Source: an uncultured Verrucomicrobiota bacterium
GTDB lineage: Bacteria; Verrucomicrobiota; Verrucomicrobiia; Opitutales; Seribacteraceae
Assembly: GCA_902618175.1 (NCBI GenBank)
Contig: CACMZN010000020.1
Span: 1 to 37,020, forward strand
DNA length: 37,020 bases
Direction of reading: 5' to 3'
The translations under genes were made by a program, and so were the position numbers. Shown here one piece after another: positions 1 to 7,981 of this stretch (its first letter is position 1; every line of letters begins with the position of its first letter). Below the pieces are notes generated by a model. The model saw nothing but the letters and a program-made list of their open reading frames with translations, was not told the origin of the DNA and made no database searches.

Positions 1-380
1 AATCGGCATAGCCGGATGCGGTAGACGAATCTGGGGACTCATAACCCTCATCCGGCGTACCGTAAATATCGTCAGGGTAATTCACTCCCTCATCGGGCGT
101 ACCATATCCGTAGTCGGGGGTTCCATATGCGTCGTCTGGAGAAGTCATGCCATCGTCCGGGGTGGCGTACCCATAATCGGGTGTCCAGTATCCGTCGTCA
201 GGCGTACCATATCCAACCTCAGGCGTACCGTATCCATAATCGGGCGTTCCATATGAGTCGTCGGGAGAAGTCATGCCATCGTCCGGGGTGGCGTACCCAT
301 AATCGGGCGTTCCATATGAGTCGTCGGGAGAAGTCATGCCATCGTCGGGGGTGCCGTAACCCTCATCCGGGAGTTGAAGT
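1..380 (-). repeat. Degenerate short repeats encoding PDDGYGTPDYG-type motifs
   Basis: Read on minus, the DNA encodes a run of 7-residue-like steps such as TPDDGY, TPDYGYA and TPDDGMTSPDD. At DNA level 21- to 60-base blocks recur, for example the block giving DGMTSPDDSYGTPDYGYA, which is present at least twice here and again at 760-830. It continues off the left edge, so total length is unknown. Confidence 0.9.
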
Positions 381-3127
381 CCGTCGTTGAAAGAATTGAT
401 TGGAGTGATGTTTCGAGAGGCAAGATATTGCTCAACATCAAGCATTGAGAAGACATTCAATGGGTTGGAAGGATAGGTAAAAGCAGCCTCTTGTTCCCAA
501 GTCACTCCGTTGTAGTACATCATGGGTATCTGGATCTCTGCAAACCCGTCGGAATTGATCACTTCAACAAAGGAATAGTTTTGAGGAGTGACGTATCCGG
601 AAGATGTATCAGCCAAATATTCGATAGCTGGAGCATCCAAGTAGTATACATGAAGAATACCGTCCTCTGGCGTTGTATACGCATCATCGGGAGTGGCGTA
701 TCCATAGTCGGGGGTAGCATACCCAACATCGGGCATACCGTATCCGTCGTCTGGAGAAGTCATGCCATCGTCCGGGGTGGCGTATCCATAATCAGGCGTT
801 CCATATGAGTCGTCGGGAGAAGTCATGCCATCGTCAGGCGTGCCATATCCATAGTCAGGCATACCGATGCCATCGGCTGGCGTACCGTATCCGTCGTAAG
901 GCGGATCTTCCGTATTGGAACTATAGGGCACGCCTCCGATCTGTACCAAAGCATCAAATTGGGGACCTTGGTTGCTCTGCAAGTCGGTGAGCGTGGGATG
1001 ATAGGCCATCAGCCCGTCGTTCTCGCCGGTGTATTCGTACTCGTCGTCGGGAGTGCCGGTAGCGCCGTCTGGACCGGGCCCGAGCAGGGTCACGGGTTCG
1101 AGGTACAGCGCAGAATAATAAGGCCCCGAGGCCGGGTCATACGACTCGGTGAACGCATAGGGACCGGGGGTCCAGGACCCAGTGGGCGAAGGTTGAGCGA
1201 AAAAGCCGAGGTCGTTCTCATTCAGCAAGTAAACCGGCAGGGGCGGTGCCTGGGTCGGGAAAGAGCCGGGCACTTCACCGCGGACGTTCGGGAGACCGAA
1301 ACCGAGATGGTTCAACACGTCGGTCTCGGTGGCAAATTGCGGGGCGAGAGCGAGGGTGTCGTTTCCGGGAGTGAACTCGTAGCCGTCGTCGGGGGTGCCG
1401 GGTATCCCATCGGGTCCTAATTCCGCTCCGGGATTGGCGGGATCGTATCCCATGGGCATGGCGGGTTCGAGAGCGAGAACACCATTCAGGTCATAAATTG
1501 CAAAATAGGGAGGCAGGTCGTCTGTGGTGCCGGGTACGCCGTCGGGTCCGTCGAAGTTGAGGCCGGGTTGTCCGGTGAGGGTCTGCAGTTCCGTCGAATT
1601 GTAGATCTCGTATACCGAGTAAGGGGGATCTTCCGTATCGGAACCATAGGGCACGCCTCCGATCTGTACCAAAGCATCAAATTGGGGACCTTGGTTGCTC
1701 TGCAAGTCGGTGAGCGTGGGATGATAGGCCATCAGCCCGTCGTTCTCGCCGGTGTATTCGTACTCGTCGTCGGGAGTGCCGGTAGCGCCGTCTGGACCGG
1801 GCCCGAGCAGGGTCACGGGTTCGAGGTACAGCGCAGAATAATAAGGCCCCGAGGCCGGGTCATACGACTCGGTGAACGCATAGGGACCGGGGGTCCAGGA
1901 CCCAGTGGGCGAAGGTTGAGCGAAAAAGCCGAGGTCGTTCTCATTCAGCAAGTAAACCGGCAGGGGCGGTGCCTGGGTCGGGAAGGAGCCGGGCACTTCA
2001 CCGCGGACGTTCGGGAGACCGAAACCGAGATGGTTCAACACGTCGGTCTCGGTGGCAAATTGCGGGGCGAGAGCGAGGGTGTCGTTTCCGGGAGTGAACT
2101 CGTAGCCGTCGTCGGGGGTGCCGGGTATCCCATCGGGTCCTAATTCCGCTCCGGGATTGGCGGGATCGTATCCCATGGGCATGGCGGGTTCGAGAGCGAG
2201 AACACCATTCAGGTCATAAATTGCAAAATAGGGAGGCAGGTCGTCTGTGGTGCCGGGTACGCCGTCGGGTCCGTCGAAGTTGAGGCCGGGTTGTCCGGTG
2301 AGGGTCTGCAGTTCCGTCGAATTGTAGATCTCGTAAACCGAGTAAGGCGGATTGGATTGAGACACTACAGTCAAAGGGGACTGCATGCCATTGTGATAGA
2401 TGCAATAGTAAAGGAGACTGCCTGTAAAGTCTTGGGGAATGTTAAGGATAAGCTGATTACCAGGTGGAAAACCGTTCAATGGTGAGCCTGAGACGTAAAC
2501 CGACGAAGTATCGCCGTAGAATTCACCAATCATAAAAGGATGACCGCCGGAAACCCCAACATCCTCGAACATATAGGTGTTTCCGCTCACAAATGGATAA
2601 TTGTTGAGGTCCACGCTAATTCCGGTTTCGTCAGTTACGTCGTAGAAGGGGGCGGAAAAATTTCCGCCGCTGACGAATAAGGTAGTCGGGGGAGGAGTGG
2701 AAACAAGAGGAGCGGGAGAAACGTTGAGCGGGGCTTCCATTGAACCGTGAGCGGTGCAGTAGTAGATTAAAGTATCAGAAAATCCAACAGGTATGGTGAG
2801 AGATATTTGTCCGGATGCACCAGACAATGGACCCCCGGAAACATGCGGGCTTGGCGATCTGCCTAAATTTCCAATCATGAATGGATGACCGCCGGAAACA
2901 CCTACGTCCATGAATAAGTAGGTGTTTCCGGGCTCAAAGGGATAACTGGTGAGGTCCACGCTGATTCCGGTTTCGTCAGTAATGTCGTAGTAGGGGGCGG
3001 AAAAATTTCCGCCGCTGACGAAAAAGGTAGTCTGGGCAGGTAGATTTGCGTTTAGAAGACACAGTGTACCCATCATCCAAAGCAATGGAGCCTTGAACGC
3101 CTTGAACCTTATAGGTCTGCTAGGCAT
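1..3127 (-). CDS. Secreted cupredoxin / tandem-repeat protein (C-terminus beyond window)
   Basis: An open frame of about 1042 codons runs from ATG at 3127 past the left edge without a stop; I checked the frame at several points. Residues 1-31 look like a signal peptide, with a hydrophobic core LLWMMGTLCLLNA and likely cleavage after LPA. Two cupredoxin-like domains follow (about 35-136 and 150-254). Each has GGHPFMIG (His81, His196) and a YYC-x2-H-x2-M end (Cys124/His127/Met130 and Cys242/His245/Met248), the ligand set of type-1 copper sites. Residues of about 262-743 are two nearly identical 241-residue units, each with three GPDGxxGTxDD motifs that resemble calcium-binding DxDG loops. After about 744 comes PDDGYGTPDYG low-complexity sequence, interrupted by a non-repetitive segment (about 823-918). 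It starts 44 bases after the stop of the secreted protein upstream, so the two are probably co-transcribed. The start lacks a clear Shine-Dalgarno. Function is unknown; extracellular copper and calcium binding or adhesion is inference. Confidence 0.85.
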   Translation of the reverse strand, partial: MPSRPIRFKAFKAPLLWMMGTLCLLNANLPAQTTFFVSGGNFSAPYYDITDETGISVDLTSYPFEPGNTYLFMDVGVSGGHPFMIGNLGRSPSPHVSGGPLSGASGQISLTIPVGFSDTLIYYCTAHGSMEAPLNVSPAPLVSTPPPTTLFVSGGNFSAPFYDVTDETGISVDLNNYPFVSGNTYMFEDVGVSGGHPFMIGEFYGDTSSVYVSGSPLNGFPPGNQLILNIPQDFTGSLLYYCIYHNGMQSPLTVVSQSNPPYSVYEIYNSTELQTLTGQPGLNFDGPDGVPGTTDDLPPYFAIYDLNGVLALEPAMPMGYDPANPGAELGPDGIPGTPDDGYEFTPGNDTLALAPQFATETDVLNHLGFGLPNVRGEVPGSFPTQAPPLPVYLLNENDLGFFAQPSPTGSWTPGPYAFTESYDPASGPYYSALYLEPVTLLGPGPDGATGTPDDEYEYTGENDGLMAYHPTLTDLQSNQGPQFDALVQIGGVPYGSDTEDPPYSVYEIYNSTELQTLTGQPGLNFDGPDGVPGTTDDLPPYFAIYDLNGVLALEPAMPMGYDPANPGAELGPDGIPGTPDDGYEFTPGNDTLALAPQFATETDVLNHLGFGLPNVRGEVPGSFPTQAPPLPVYLLNENDLGFFAQPSPTGSWTPGPYAFTESYDPASGPYYSALYLEPVTLLGPGPDGATGTPDDEYEYTGENDGLMAYHPTLTDLQSNQGPQFDALVQIGGVPYSSNTEDPPYDGYGTPADGIGMPDYGYGTPDDGMTSPDDSYGTPDYGYATPDDGMTSPDDGYGMPDVGYATPDYGYATPDDAYTTPEDGILHVYYLDAPAIEYLADTSSGYVTPQNYSFVEVINSDGFAEIQIPMMYYNGVTWEQEAAFTYPSNPLNVFSMLDVEQYLASRNITPINSFNDGLQLPDEGYGTPDDGMTSPDDSYGTPDYGYATPDDGMTSPDDSYGTPDYGYGTPEVGYGTPDDGYWTPDYGYATPDDGMTSPDDAYGTPDYGYGTPDEGVNYPDDIYGTPDEGYESPDSSTASGYAD
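660..896 (-). repeat. Second block of PDDGY-type degenerate repeats
   Basis: This block uses the same repeat vocabulary as 1-380 (TPDYGYA, TPDDGM, TSPDD, GMPDYGYG). It lies between the 241-residue units and a non-repetitive segment of about 95 codons. The core GTPDDGY also occurs once in each 241-residue unit, which suggests where the array may have come from. Confidence 0.88.
897..1619 (-). repeat. 723-bp tandem repeat, copy closer to the C-terminus
   Basis: In-frame direct repeat (241 codons) inside the cupredoxin repeat protein. It is collinear with 1620-2342 at a constant offset of 723 bases. By eye only about five bases differ, for example near 902, 917, 923, 1264 and 1612. The near identity, synonymous sites included, points to a very recent duplication or ongoing gene conversion. 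Confidence 0.95.
1620..2342 (-). repeat. 723-bp tandem repeat, copy closer to the N-terminus
   Basis: First copy (in translation order) of the 241-codon unit, directly following the two cupredoxin domains. Each unit carries a YNSTELQTLTGQPGLNF segment, three GPDGxxGTxDD motifs and a proline-rich middle. The right boundary is set where similarity to 1619 and below stops, near 2343-2350. Confidence 0.95.
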
Positions 3128-3145
3128 GATCTGCAGGTGCGGATG

Positions 3146-3162
3146 CTTGAGAAAAACTCAAG
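3146..3162 (-). promoter_or_regulatory. Intergenic hairpin between the two secreted-protein genes
   Basis: A perfect 6-bp inverted repeat (CTTGAG / CTCAAG) with a 5-base loop sits in the 44-base gap between the upstream stop (3172) and the downstream ATG (3127). The loop reads TTTTT in the minus-strand transcript. It is too weak for a classic terminator and has no T-tail after it. It could tune expression of the second gene; this is inference. Confidence 0.35.
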
Positions 3163-3171
3163 TCTGCCTGC

Positions 3172-4773
3172 CTATGGAGCAATGGTGTCTAGTGAAATCC
3201 CTGCTGGATCTGCAGGATACGGTTCATATGCGGGATCATCCATCATTGCGGGACCATACATCGCGGGATCATCCATCATTGCGGGATCATACATCATTGC
3301 GGGATCATCCATCATTGCGGGATCATACATTAATCCGGGACCATACATCATTGCAGGATCATCCATCATTGCGGGATCATACATCGCGGGATCATCCATC
3401 ATTGCAGGATCATCCATCATTGCAGGATCATCGCTCATTACATCATCGGGATCATACATCAATACTGCCGGAACTGGTTCAATCGTGGTACCTACGGGTA
3501 TCGAAGAAACTATCGGTTCAGGTATTGGAATGTCGTCCATCGGCGTAGACGGAACTGGTTCAGGCGCAGGTGTTGTGTAGTTGCCCATCAATATCCCCGG
3601 ACCTTTGAATCCACCCGGAACATTGCCGGTGGTGGCGACCACGCGTACCCGGGCGTCGGGGACGCTTACGCCAGGTGCATCGATGGAAGCATCCCAGTGG
3701 AAATTGTGGCTGCCACCTCCATAAGAAGCATCTGGGCCATAAGCTGGAGGTCCCATCGAGTGATCCATGGAAGTTATCTCAGACCAAGTGTTTCCACCGT
3801 CGATGGAGAAGAAAGCTTCGACATAGAAAATTTCACCAGGCATAATATCAATGGAATATTCGACCCGATAGATGCCAGGCGCGGGCATTGGTACCACATT
3901 TACGCCATGCACCATGGGTCCGCCCGGATCCGATCCCGAAGAAGGCGGCTGGGAACCAGGGAAGGGGTCGTATCCGGAGTCGTCAATGGGTGGCGTCGTC
4001 GGTCCATCTGGTCCAACGCCGATGGAAAGTGGTTGGGGTTCTTCAAAAATTCCGATGGGATTTCCAAGTAATGGGTACAAGTATTCATTTGCGTTGCTCA
4101 TGGGTCCAGGAACACCAGTGGCATCATAAAAAATGGGGTTGTTTGTATCCACCATGCCGCCCATTGGCATGGAAACAGGACGGTACATTGACGGACCGAA
4201 TTCTTCCACAAGAAACCAAACTATTTCAAATCCGTGAGGGTGTTCGACTCCCGTCAAGGCGTAGGTTCCGGGTGCGGTCGATCCATTAATGCCCCCGGCG
4301 CTCATTCCCAAAGAATCCGTGTATGATGGAGTTAAGTAATAGACCGAAGAACCAGCTGGCACTTGCGGGTCATCACTTTCAATTACATTGCCAATAGGCA
4401 TCATATCGTACGGAGGTCCGTTCAGATTGGCTTCGAATAAAGCGACATCGGGATTGGCGGGTTGTTCGATCATCATCATTACCGGTAATGAAAAAACGTC
4501 AGGCCCACTATACATCCAACCAGAGGGAGGGTTCCCATGTGGACCGGAAAATGTTACCGGTATAATTTGATAAAAAGGAGCACCTTCCGGCTGGTATATT
4601 GCATGCGGATAGGGATAATCCGCGGGATCAGTCGGAGGCATGTTTGGATCCAACAAACTAACCGCAGTGGCATGGTCGAGATTCCAGACGTAAAAGGTGC
4701 TGTCTGGTTGAGCTTGGCTAGTAAAGAAAGAGGCCAAGAGCGTTAAGGTGACAAAGGGTTTTTTAATATTCAT
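3172..4773 (-). CDS. Secreted Met/Asp/Pro-repeat protein, unknown function
   Basis: A 533-residue protein with a clear signal peptide (Lys-rich start, hydrophobic TLTLLASFFTS, probable cleavage after SQA). The N-terminal half is Pro-, Met- and Gly-rich with no domain I recognise; it includes a Met cluster (SMPMGGM) and HPHGFEIVW. At roughly residues 295-410 there is an Ig/BNR-like stretch with FFSIDGGNTWSEI and VPDARVRVVATTG, typical of extracellular beta-sandwich or sialidase-like repeats. Residues 448-515 are twelve units of DDPAMM, YDPAMM or YGPAMM, and the end is short and non-repetitive. It is the first gene of a probable two-gene unit with the cupredoxin protein. Met-rich and acidic repeats could bind copper(I) or calcium, but nothing in the sequence proves this. 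Confidence 0.85.
   Translation of the reverse strand: MNIKKPFVTLTLLASFFTSQAQPDSTFYVWNLDHATAVSLLDPNMPPTDPADYPYPHAIYQPEGAPFYQIIPVTFSGPHGNPPSGWMYSGPDVFSLPVMMMIEQPANPDVALFEANLNGPPYDMMPIGNVIESDDPQVPAGSSVYYLTPSYTDSLGMSAGGINGSTAPGTYALTGVEHPHGFEIVWFLVEEFGPSMYRPVSMPMGGMVDTNNPIFYDATGVPGPMSNANEYLYPLLGNPIGIFEEPQPLSIGVGPDGPTTPPIDDSGYDPFPGSQPPSSGSDPGGPMVHGVNVVPMPAPGIYRVEYSIDIMPGEIFYVEAFFSIDGGNTWSEITSMDHSMGPPAYGPDASYGGGSHNFHWDASIDAPGVSVPDARVRVVATTGNVPGGFKGPGILMGNYTTPAPEPVPSTPMDDIPIPEPIVSSIPVGTTIEPVPAVLMYDPDDVMSDDPAMMDDPAMMDDPAMYDPAMMDDPAMMYGPGLMYDPAMMDDPAMMYDPAMMDDPAMYGPAMMDDPAYEPYPADPAGISLDTIAP
3229..3432 (-). repeat. 15/18-bp tandem array encoding DDPAMM / YDPAM
   Basis: About twelve units of 15 or 18 bases (read on minus: ATG ATG GAT GAT CCC GCA and variants) encode residues 448-515 of the secreted protein. 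All units keep frame. Because the unit contains no stop in other frames, long open frames also appear on the plus strand here; those are shadows. Confidence 0.95.
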
Positions 4774-4932
4774 GTTTAGATTAGTTGAAAGTATATACTA
4801 CGACATCCTTCTCTTAGCGCAGAAACCAAATTAAATACATGTTTTTTTTTCTTTGTTTCTTGCAACCTGATAACCTTGCGAGTTGATACATTGATACTTG
4901 TCTTCGTCGGCATAACCTACAGATCAGATATT
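4774..4932. other. Divergent intergenic region with a direct repeat
   Basis: This 159-base region separates the secreted-protein unit (minus) from the sugar-binding protein gene (plus). It holds a run of T residues near 4843-4853 and a direct repeat TTGATAC (4883-4889 and 4891-4897, 8-base period) upstream of the binding-protein gene. The repeat could be an activator or repressor half-site pair. I see no confident -10/-35 pair. Confidence 0.3.
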
Positions 4933-6225
4933 ATGCAATCATTCACCAAGTCGCTCCCGTCATCTTTTCAGCCAATTCATCGTATCCTTCTTTTTATTCT
5001 CTCGACGATGTCTTGCCATGCCGACGATCTGGAGATGTGGATCAGTTCTTTCCAAGATCAGATTTACTATGAAAATATGGGTGAATTATATGCAGAAAAA
5101 AAAGGAAAGGATTTGAATCTGGTGGTGAAAGCATACGGATTCAGGGAAATGCCCGACAAATTGGGCGTCGCCATAAGGAGCGGTGAGGGAATCCCCGATA
5201 TCGTCCAGTTGGACGAAATCTTTTTCGGTGTCTTTCTCAATGGTCCCAGTCCTTTTCTCGATTTGTCTACCCGGGCACGAAAAGCTGGGCTTGACCAGAC
5301 AATTCATCCACGCAGGCTGGAGGTTTTCAGTTACAACGAAAAATTGCTTGGTCTTCCTCAGTCGCTGAGCGCCATGATGCTTTACTACCGCAAGGATCTA
5401 TTTTATGAGTTTGGCATCGAACCCGAGGATCTGAAGACTTGGAGTGATCTGGCTAGATTGGGAAAGAAATTGATGGACGAACGCGGACAAAGATTTTTGG
5501 CTCTGGACGGAACACTGTTTGAAGTATTCCTCAAGCAAAGAGGTACGGATCTTTTTGACCGAGAGGGAAATTTTCTCCCCGATGAGGAGATTGCGTTGGA
5601 AATTTTGACTGAATTCGGCAACTTATCTGATTCTCAGATTGCCGCCATGCCCGATCGCGGTTCCATTTTTGACCCCGTCTTTTTCAGTGGGGATTTGGAA
5701 ACCGGTGAGGTCTTGTGTGTGGCCGGTGCGGACTGGTATGGATTGGATCTCTTCCAGCAATTTGCTCCTGGTATGCAGGGGATGTGGGGAATGATGCCTT
5801 TGCCCACTTGGCGGGATGAGGAAGGCAAGCTTGGTCCGCGTACGGCGACTTTTGCCGGACAGGGGCTGATGATCTGCAAAGCCAGTGAAAAAAAGAGAGA
5901 AGCATGGAAATTCATCGAATTCGTGATGAAGGACAAGGATGCGAATGCCCAGCGTTTTCTGCAGGGAAATAGTTTCCCTGCATATATGCCGGCTTGGAAA
6001 GATCCTAGATTGTTGGGGAAAATGGAGTATTTCGAGCAGTCGATGGGGAAATTGTTGGTGAATTTAGCAAATGAAATTCCTGCTGCGGTGGTGAATCCGG
6101 GACGTCCACAAGCCATTTTTCTGATGCAGGAAAACTATTTCGGTTCAGTCATGTTCGGATCTTTATCTCCCCGACAAGCTCTTGATCAGTATAAGGAGGC
6201 AATGCAGACTTCCTGGGGAAATTGA
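4933..6225 (+). CDS. ABC sugar transporter, extracellular solute-binding protein
   Basis: A 430-residue family-1 solute-binding protein, the usual length for CUT1 importers. I chose ATG at 4933 over an upstream TTG (4876) because it gives a clean signal peptide (hydrophobic ILLFILSTMS, cleavage after CHA). Typical features are the early IPDIVQLDE segment, the central LLGLPQSLSAMMLYYRKDLF segment (substrate pocket and hinge) and WKFIEFVMKDK near the C-terminal lobe. It delivers a sugar or oligosaccharide to the two permeases encoded next. The next gene follows after 35 bases and is probably in the same operon. The substrate cannot be read from the sequence. Confidence 0.9.
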   Translation: MQSFTKSLPSSFQPIHRILLFILSTMSCHADDLEMWISSFQDQIYYENMGELYAEKKGKDLNLVVKAYGFREMPDKLGVAIRSGEGIPDIVQLDEIFFGVFLNGPSPFLDLSTRARKAGLDQTIHPRRLEVFSYNEKLLGLPQSLSAMMLYYRKDLFYEFGIEPEDLKTWSDLARLGKKLMDERGQRFLALDGTLFEVFLKQRGTDLFDREGNFLPDEEIALEILTEFGNLSDSQIAAMPDRGSIFDPVFFSGDLETGEVLCVAGADWYGLDLFQQFAPGMQGMWGMMPLPTWRDEEGKLGPRTATFAGQGLMICKASEKKREAWKFIEFVMKDKDANAQRFLQGNSFPAYMPAWKDPRLLGKMEYFEQSMGKLLVNLANEIPAAVVNPGRPQAIFLMQENYFGSVMFGSLSPRQALDQYKEAMQTSWGN

Positions 6226-6260
6226 ATCAGATTAATGCAGGGATTACCTGAAGAATCGGA

Positions 6261-7181
6261 ATGAGAAATCCATCGTTTTCCATCTGGATCCTGTTAGGAC
6301 CTTTCATCGGAATTTGGTTCATGTTCTGGCTGATTCCGATGATGCTGGGAATTGAAATATCCCTGCAGGATCCGGTTTTTCGACCAAGCATGGCCGGGGA
6401 TACAGGGAACAATTTCGGAACTTCCTATGTGGGAACGGAGAATTTCAAGCGGGTTGCAAATGATCCGAAATTCTGGAAATCTTTGGAAAATTCTCTCTTC
6501 TACGTGATCGGTTCGATCCTCATCATTCTCCCCCTTTCCTTTTTTCTGGCAATGAATCTGAAGGAAATTCATCGAGTCCCACGCGGACTACTGGTCTTTT
6601 GCCTGCTGGTTCCCGGTTTGGCTTTACCGGGAGTTTTGTCCACTTTGTTTTATCTATTCTTCCATGGCCGGAATGGAATTCTCAACCAGTTTTTAGTGAT
6701 TCCTTTGGGAATGGAACCAATCAATTGGATGATGGATCCGAAATTCATCATGCCTTCGCTCATTCTCCAGTCGGTCTGGCGATGGACGGGGATGATCACG
6801 CTGTTTTTTCTCTGCGGCTTAGAGGCGGTTCCGAAATGGCAGATCGAAACGGCCAGGCTGGAAGGAGCTGGCGCATGGATGCGGATAAGCTGGGTTTGGA
6901 TCCCATGCATTCGTCATCTTGGGGTTTTTGCAGCGGTCTTTCTGGCAGTGGATGGATTCGCTTCCTTCTCCGGCGCATACGTACTTCTGGGTGGATCGGG
7001 AGGAATGCTGGATTCCGGCTTGCTCCTGGTCACCTATCTATACCAAGTCGCTTTCCCCGGAGGAGGGGGAAGGTTCGATTTTCCCGCAGCCGCGGCCATG
7101 AGTTTGATCGCATTTCCGTTTGCGGCAGCTCTCTCATATGCCTTGCTGTGGATCCGTTCATCCGCTTCCTCAAGCAAATGA
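6261..7181 (+). CDS. ABC sugar transporter permease (MalF/UgpA type)
   Basis: A 306-residue inner-membrane permease with about six hydrophobic segments. Near residues 190-215 it has the cytoplasmic EAA loop (ETARLEGAGAWMRISWVWIP), which docks on the ATPase. It starts at ATG 6261 and its stop overlaps the start of the second permease (ATGA), so translation is coupled. It forms the transmembrane heterodimer with that permease. The family is clear; the substrate is unknown. Confidence 0.92.
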   Translation: MRNPSFSIWILLGPFIGIWFMFWLIPMMLGIEISLQDPVFRPSMAGDTGNNFGTSYVGTENFKRVANDPKFWKSLENSLFYVIGSILIILPLSFFLAMNLKEIHRVPRGLLVFCLLVPGLALPGVLSTLFYLFFHGRNGILNQFLVIPLGMEPINWMMDPKFIMPSLILQSVWRWTGMITLFFLCGLEAVPKWQIETARLEGAGAWMRISWVWIPCIRHLGVFAAVFLAVDGFASFSGAYVLLGGSGGMLDSGLLLVTYLYQVAFPGGGGRFDFPAAAAMSLIAFPFAAALSYALLWIRSSASSSK

Positions 7182-7981
7182 GAATTGCTTCCTTATTGCT
7201 TTCACTCGCTGCCGCCTGTCTTTGTTTGTATCCCTTGCTTTGGATGTTCCTTTCATCCTTCAAGACTAACCGAGAAATTTTTCAACCCACGAATTTCTTC
7301 CCTTCGATTTTCGATTGGAGCGCATACCGTTCTTTGCTCACTGGAGAATTTCTTCCTTTTCAGAAATACTTGATCAATTCCCTGCTTTTGTCTTCCGGAC
7401 AGGCGATTCTGGCAACTTCGAGTTCGTTGGCGGCAGGTTTTGCGCTGGCGAAATTTCGATTTCCCGGAAGATCCGTTTTGGTGGGACTGGCGATCCTGTT
7501 GATATTGATTCCGAAACAGACTATGGTGGTGCCCACCTTTGAATGGTTGGATCGGTTGAACCTCATCGGGAGCAGGTGGTCCCTGTTGTTGCCCGGAGCA
7601 GTTTCCGGATTGGGCGTATTGTTCTTCCTGCAGATTTTCCGGAATTTGCCGAACGAATGGATGGACCAGGCAAGAATCGAGGGATTGAGTCCGCTGAGAG
7701 CCTTTTTCCTCGTTGTTCCTCTGGCCATGCCAGGCGTAGTTGGGTTCGGGGTTTTGCATTTCGTGCTCAGTTGGCAGGATCATCTGCTGCCACTGGTTGT
7801 GTTGGACGACGAAAACATCACCTTACCTCTGGCTTTGACGAAATTAAGGGATGCAAGTTTTCGCATTCCCGAAGCGGTGGGCATGGCCGCGGCCTGTCTT
7901 TCTCTGCTGCCCGTATTGGTCCTTTTTGGTCTCTGCATAGGCAACATGAAGACGGCTCTGAGAGAGGTGGTTCAGAGTTGA
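7178..7981 (+). CDS. ABC sugar transporter permease (MalG/UgpE type)
   Basis: A 267-residue second permease. The frame is open further upstream, but the real start is ATG 7178, which overlaps the previous stop (ATGA) and begins with a hydrophobic first helix (MRIASLLLSLAAACLCLYPL). Hallmarks are LWMFLSSFKTN after helix 1, typical of MalG-type proteins, and the EAA loop (MDQARIEGLSPLRAFFLVVP). The last ten bases overlap tail-to-tail with the ATPase gene on the other strand. Confidence 0.92.
   Translation: MRIASLLLSLAAACLCLYPLLWMFLSSFKTNREIFQPTNFFPSIFDWSAYRSLLTGEFLPFQKYLINSLLLSSGQAILATSSSLAAGFALAKFRFPGRSVLVGLAILLILIPKQTMVVPTFEWLDRLNLIGSRWSLLLPGAVSGLGVLFFLQIFRNLPNEWMDQARIEGLSPLRAFFLVVPLAMPGVVGFGVLHFVLSWQDHLLPLVVLDDENITLPLALTKLRDASFRIPEAVGMAAACLSLLPVLVLFGLCIGNMKTALREVVQS

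Noticed and set aside
1-900. Regular short repeats considered as a CRISPR array
   Set aside because: Units are contiguous, degenerate, multiples of three and in frame with a long coding sequence. There are no unique spacers of constant length and no cas genes.
959-2143. Two plus-strand open frames of 153 and 191 codons that repeat each other
   Set aside because: They are antisense shadows of the duplicated 241-codon unit of the minus-strand secreted protein. Their similarity comes from the DNA duplication, and the minus frame is the one with signal peptide and domains.
3093-3580. Plus-strand frames encoding SSIIAG-like or RDHPSL-like repeats
   Set aside because: The 15/18-base DPAMM array has no stop in several frames, so repeats appear in all of them. 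Only the minus frame has a signal peptide and continues into non-repetitive sequence.
6599-7177. Upstream extension of the second permease frame
   Set aside because: It is out of frame within the first permease gene. The ATGA overlap at 7178 gives the expected MalG-type N-terminus.
7253-7783. Minus-strand 176-codon frame inside the second permease gene
   Set aside because: It is an antisense shadow of a well-supported permease with EAA loop. It has no recognisable protein features.
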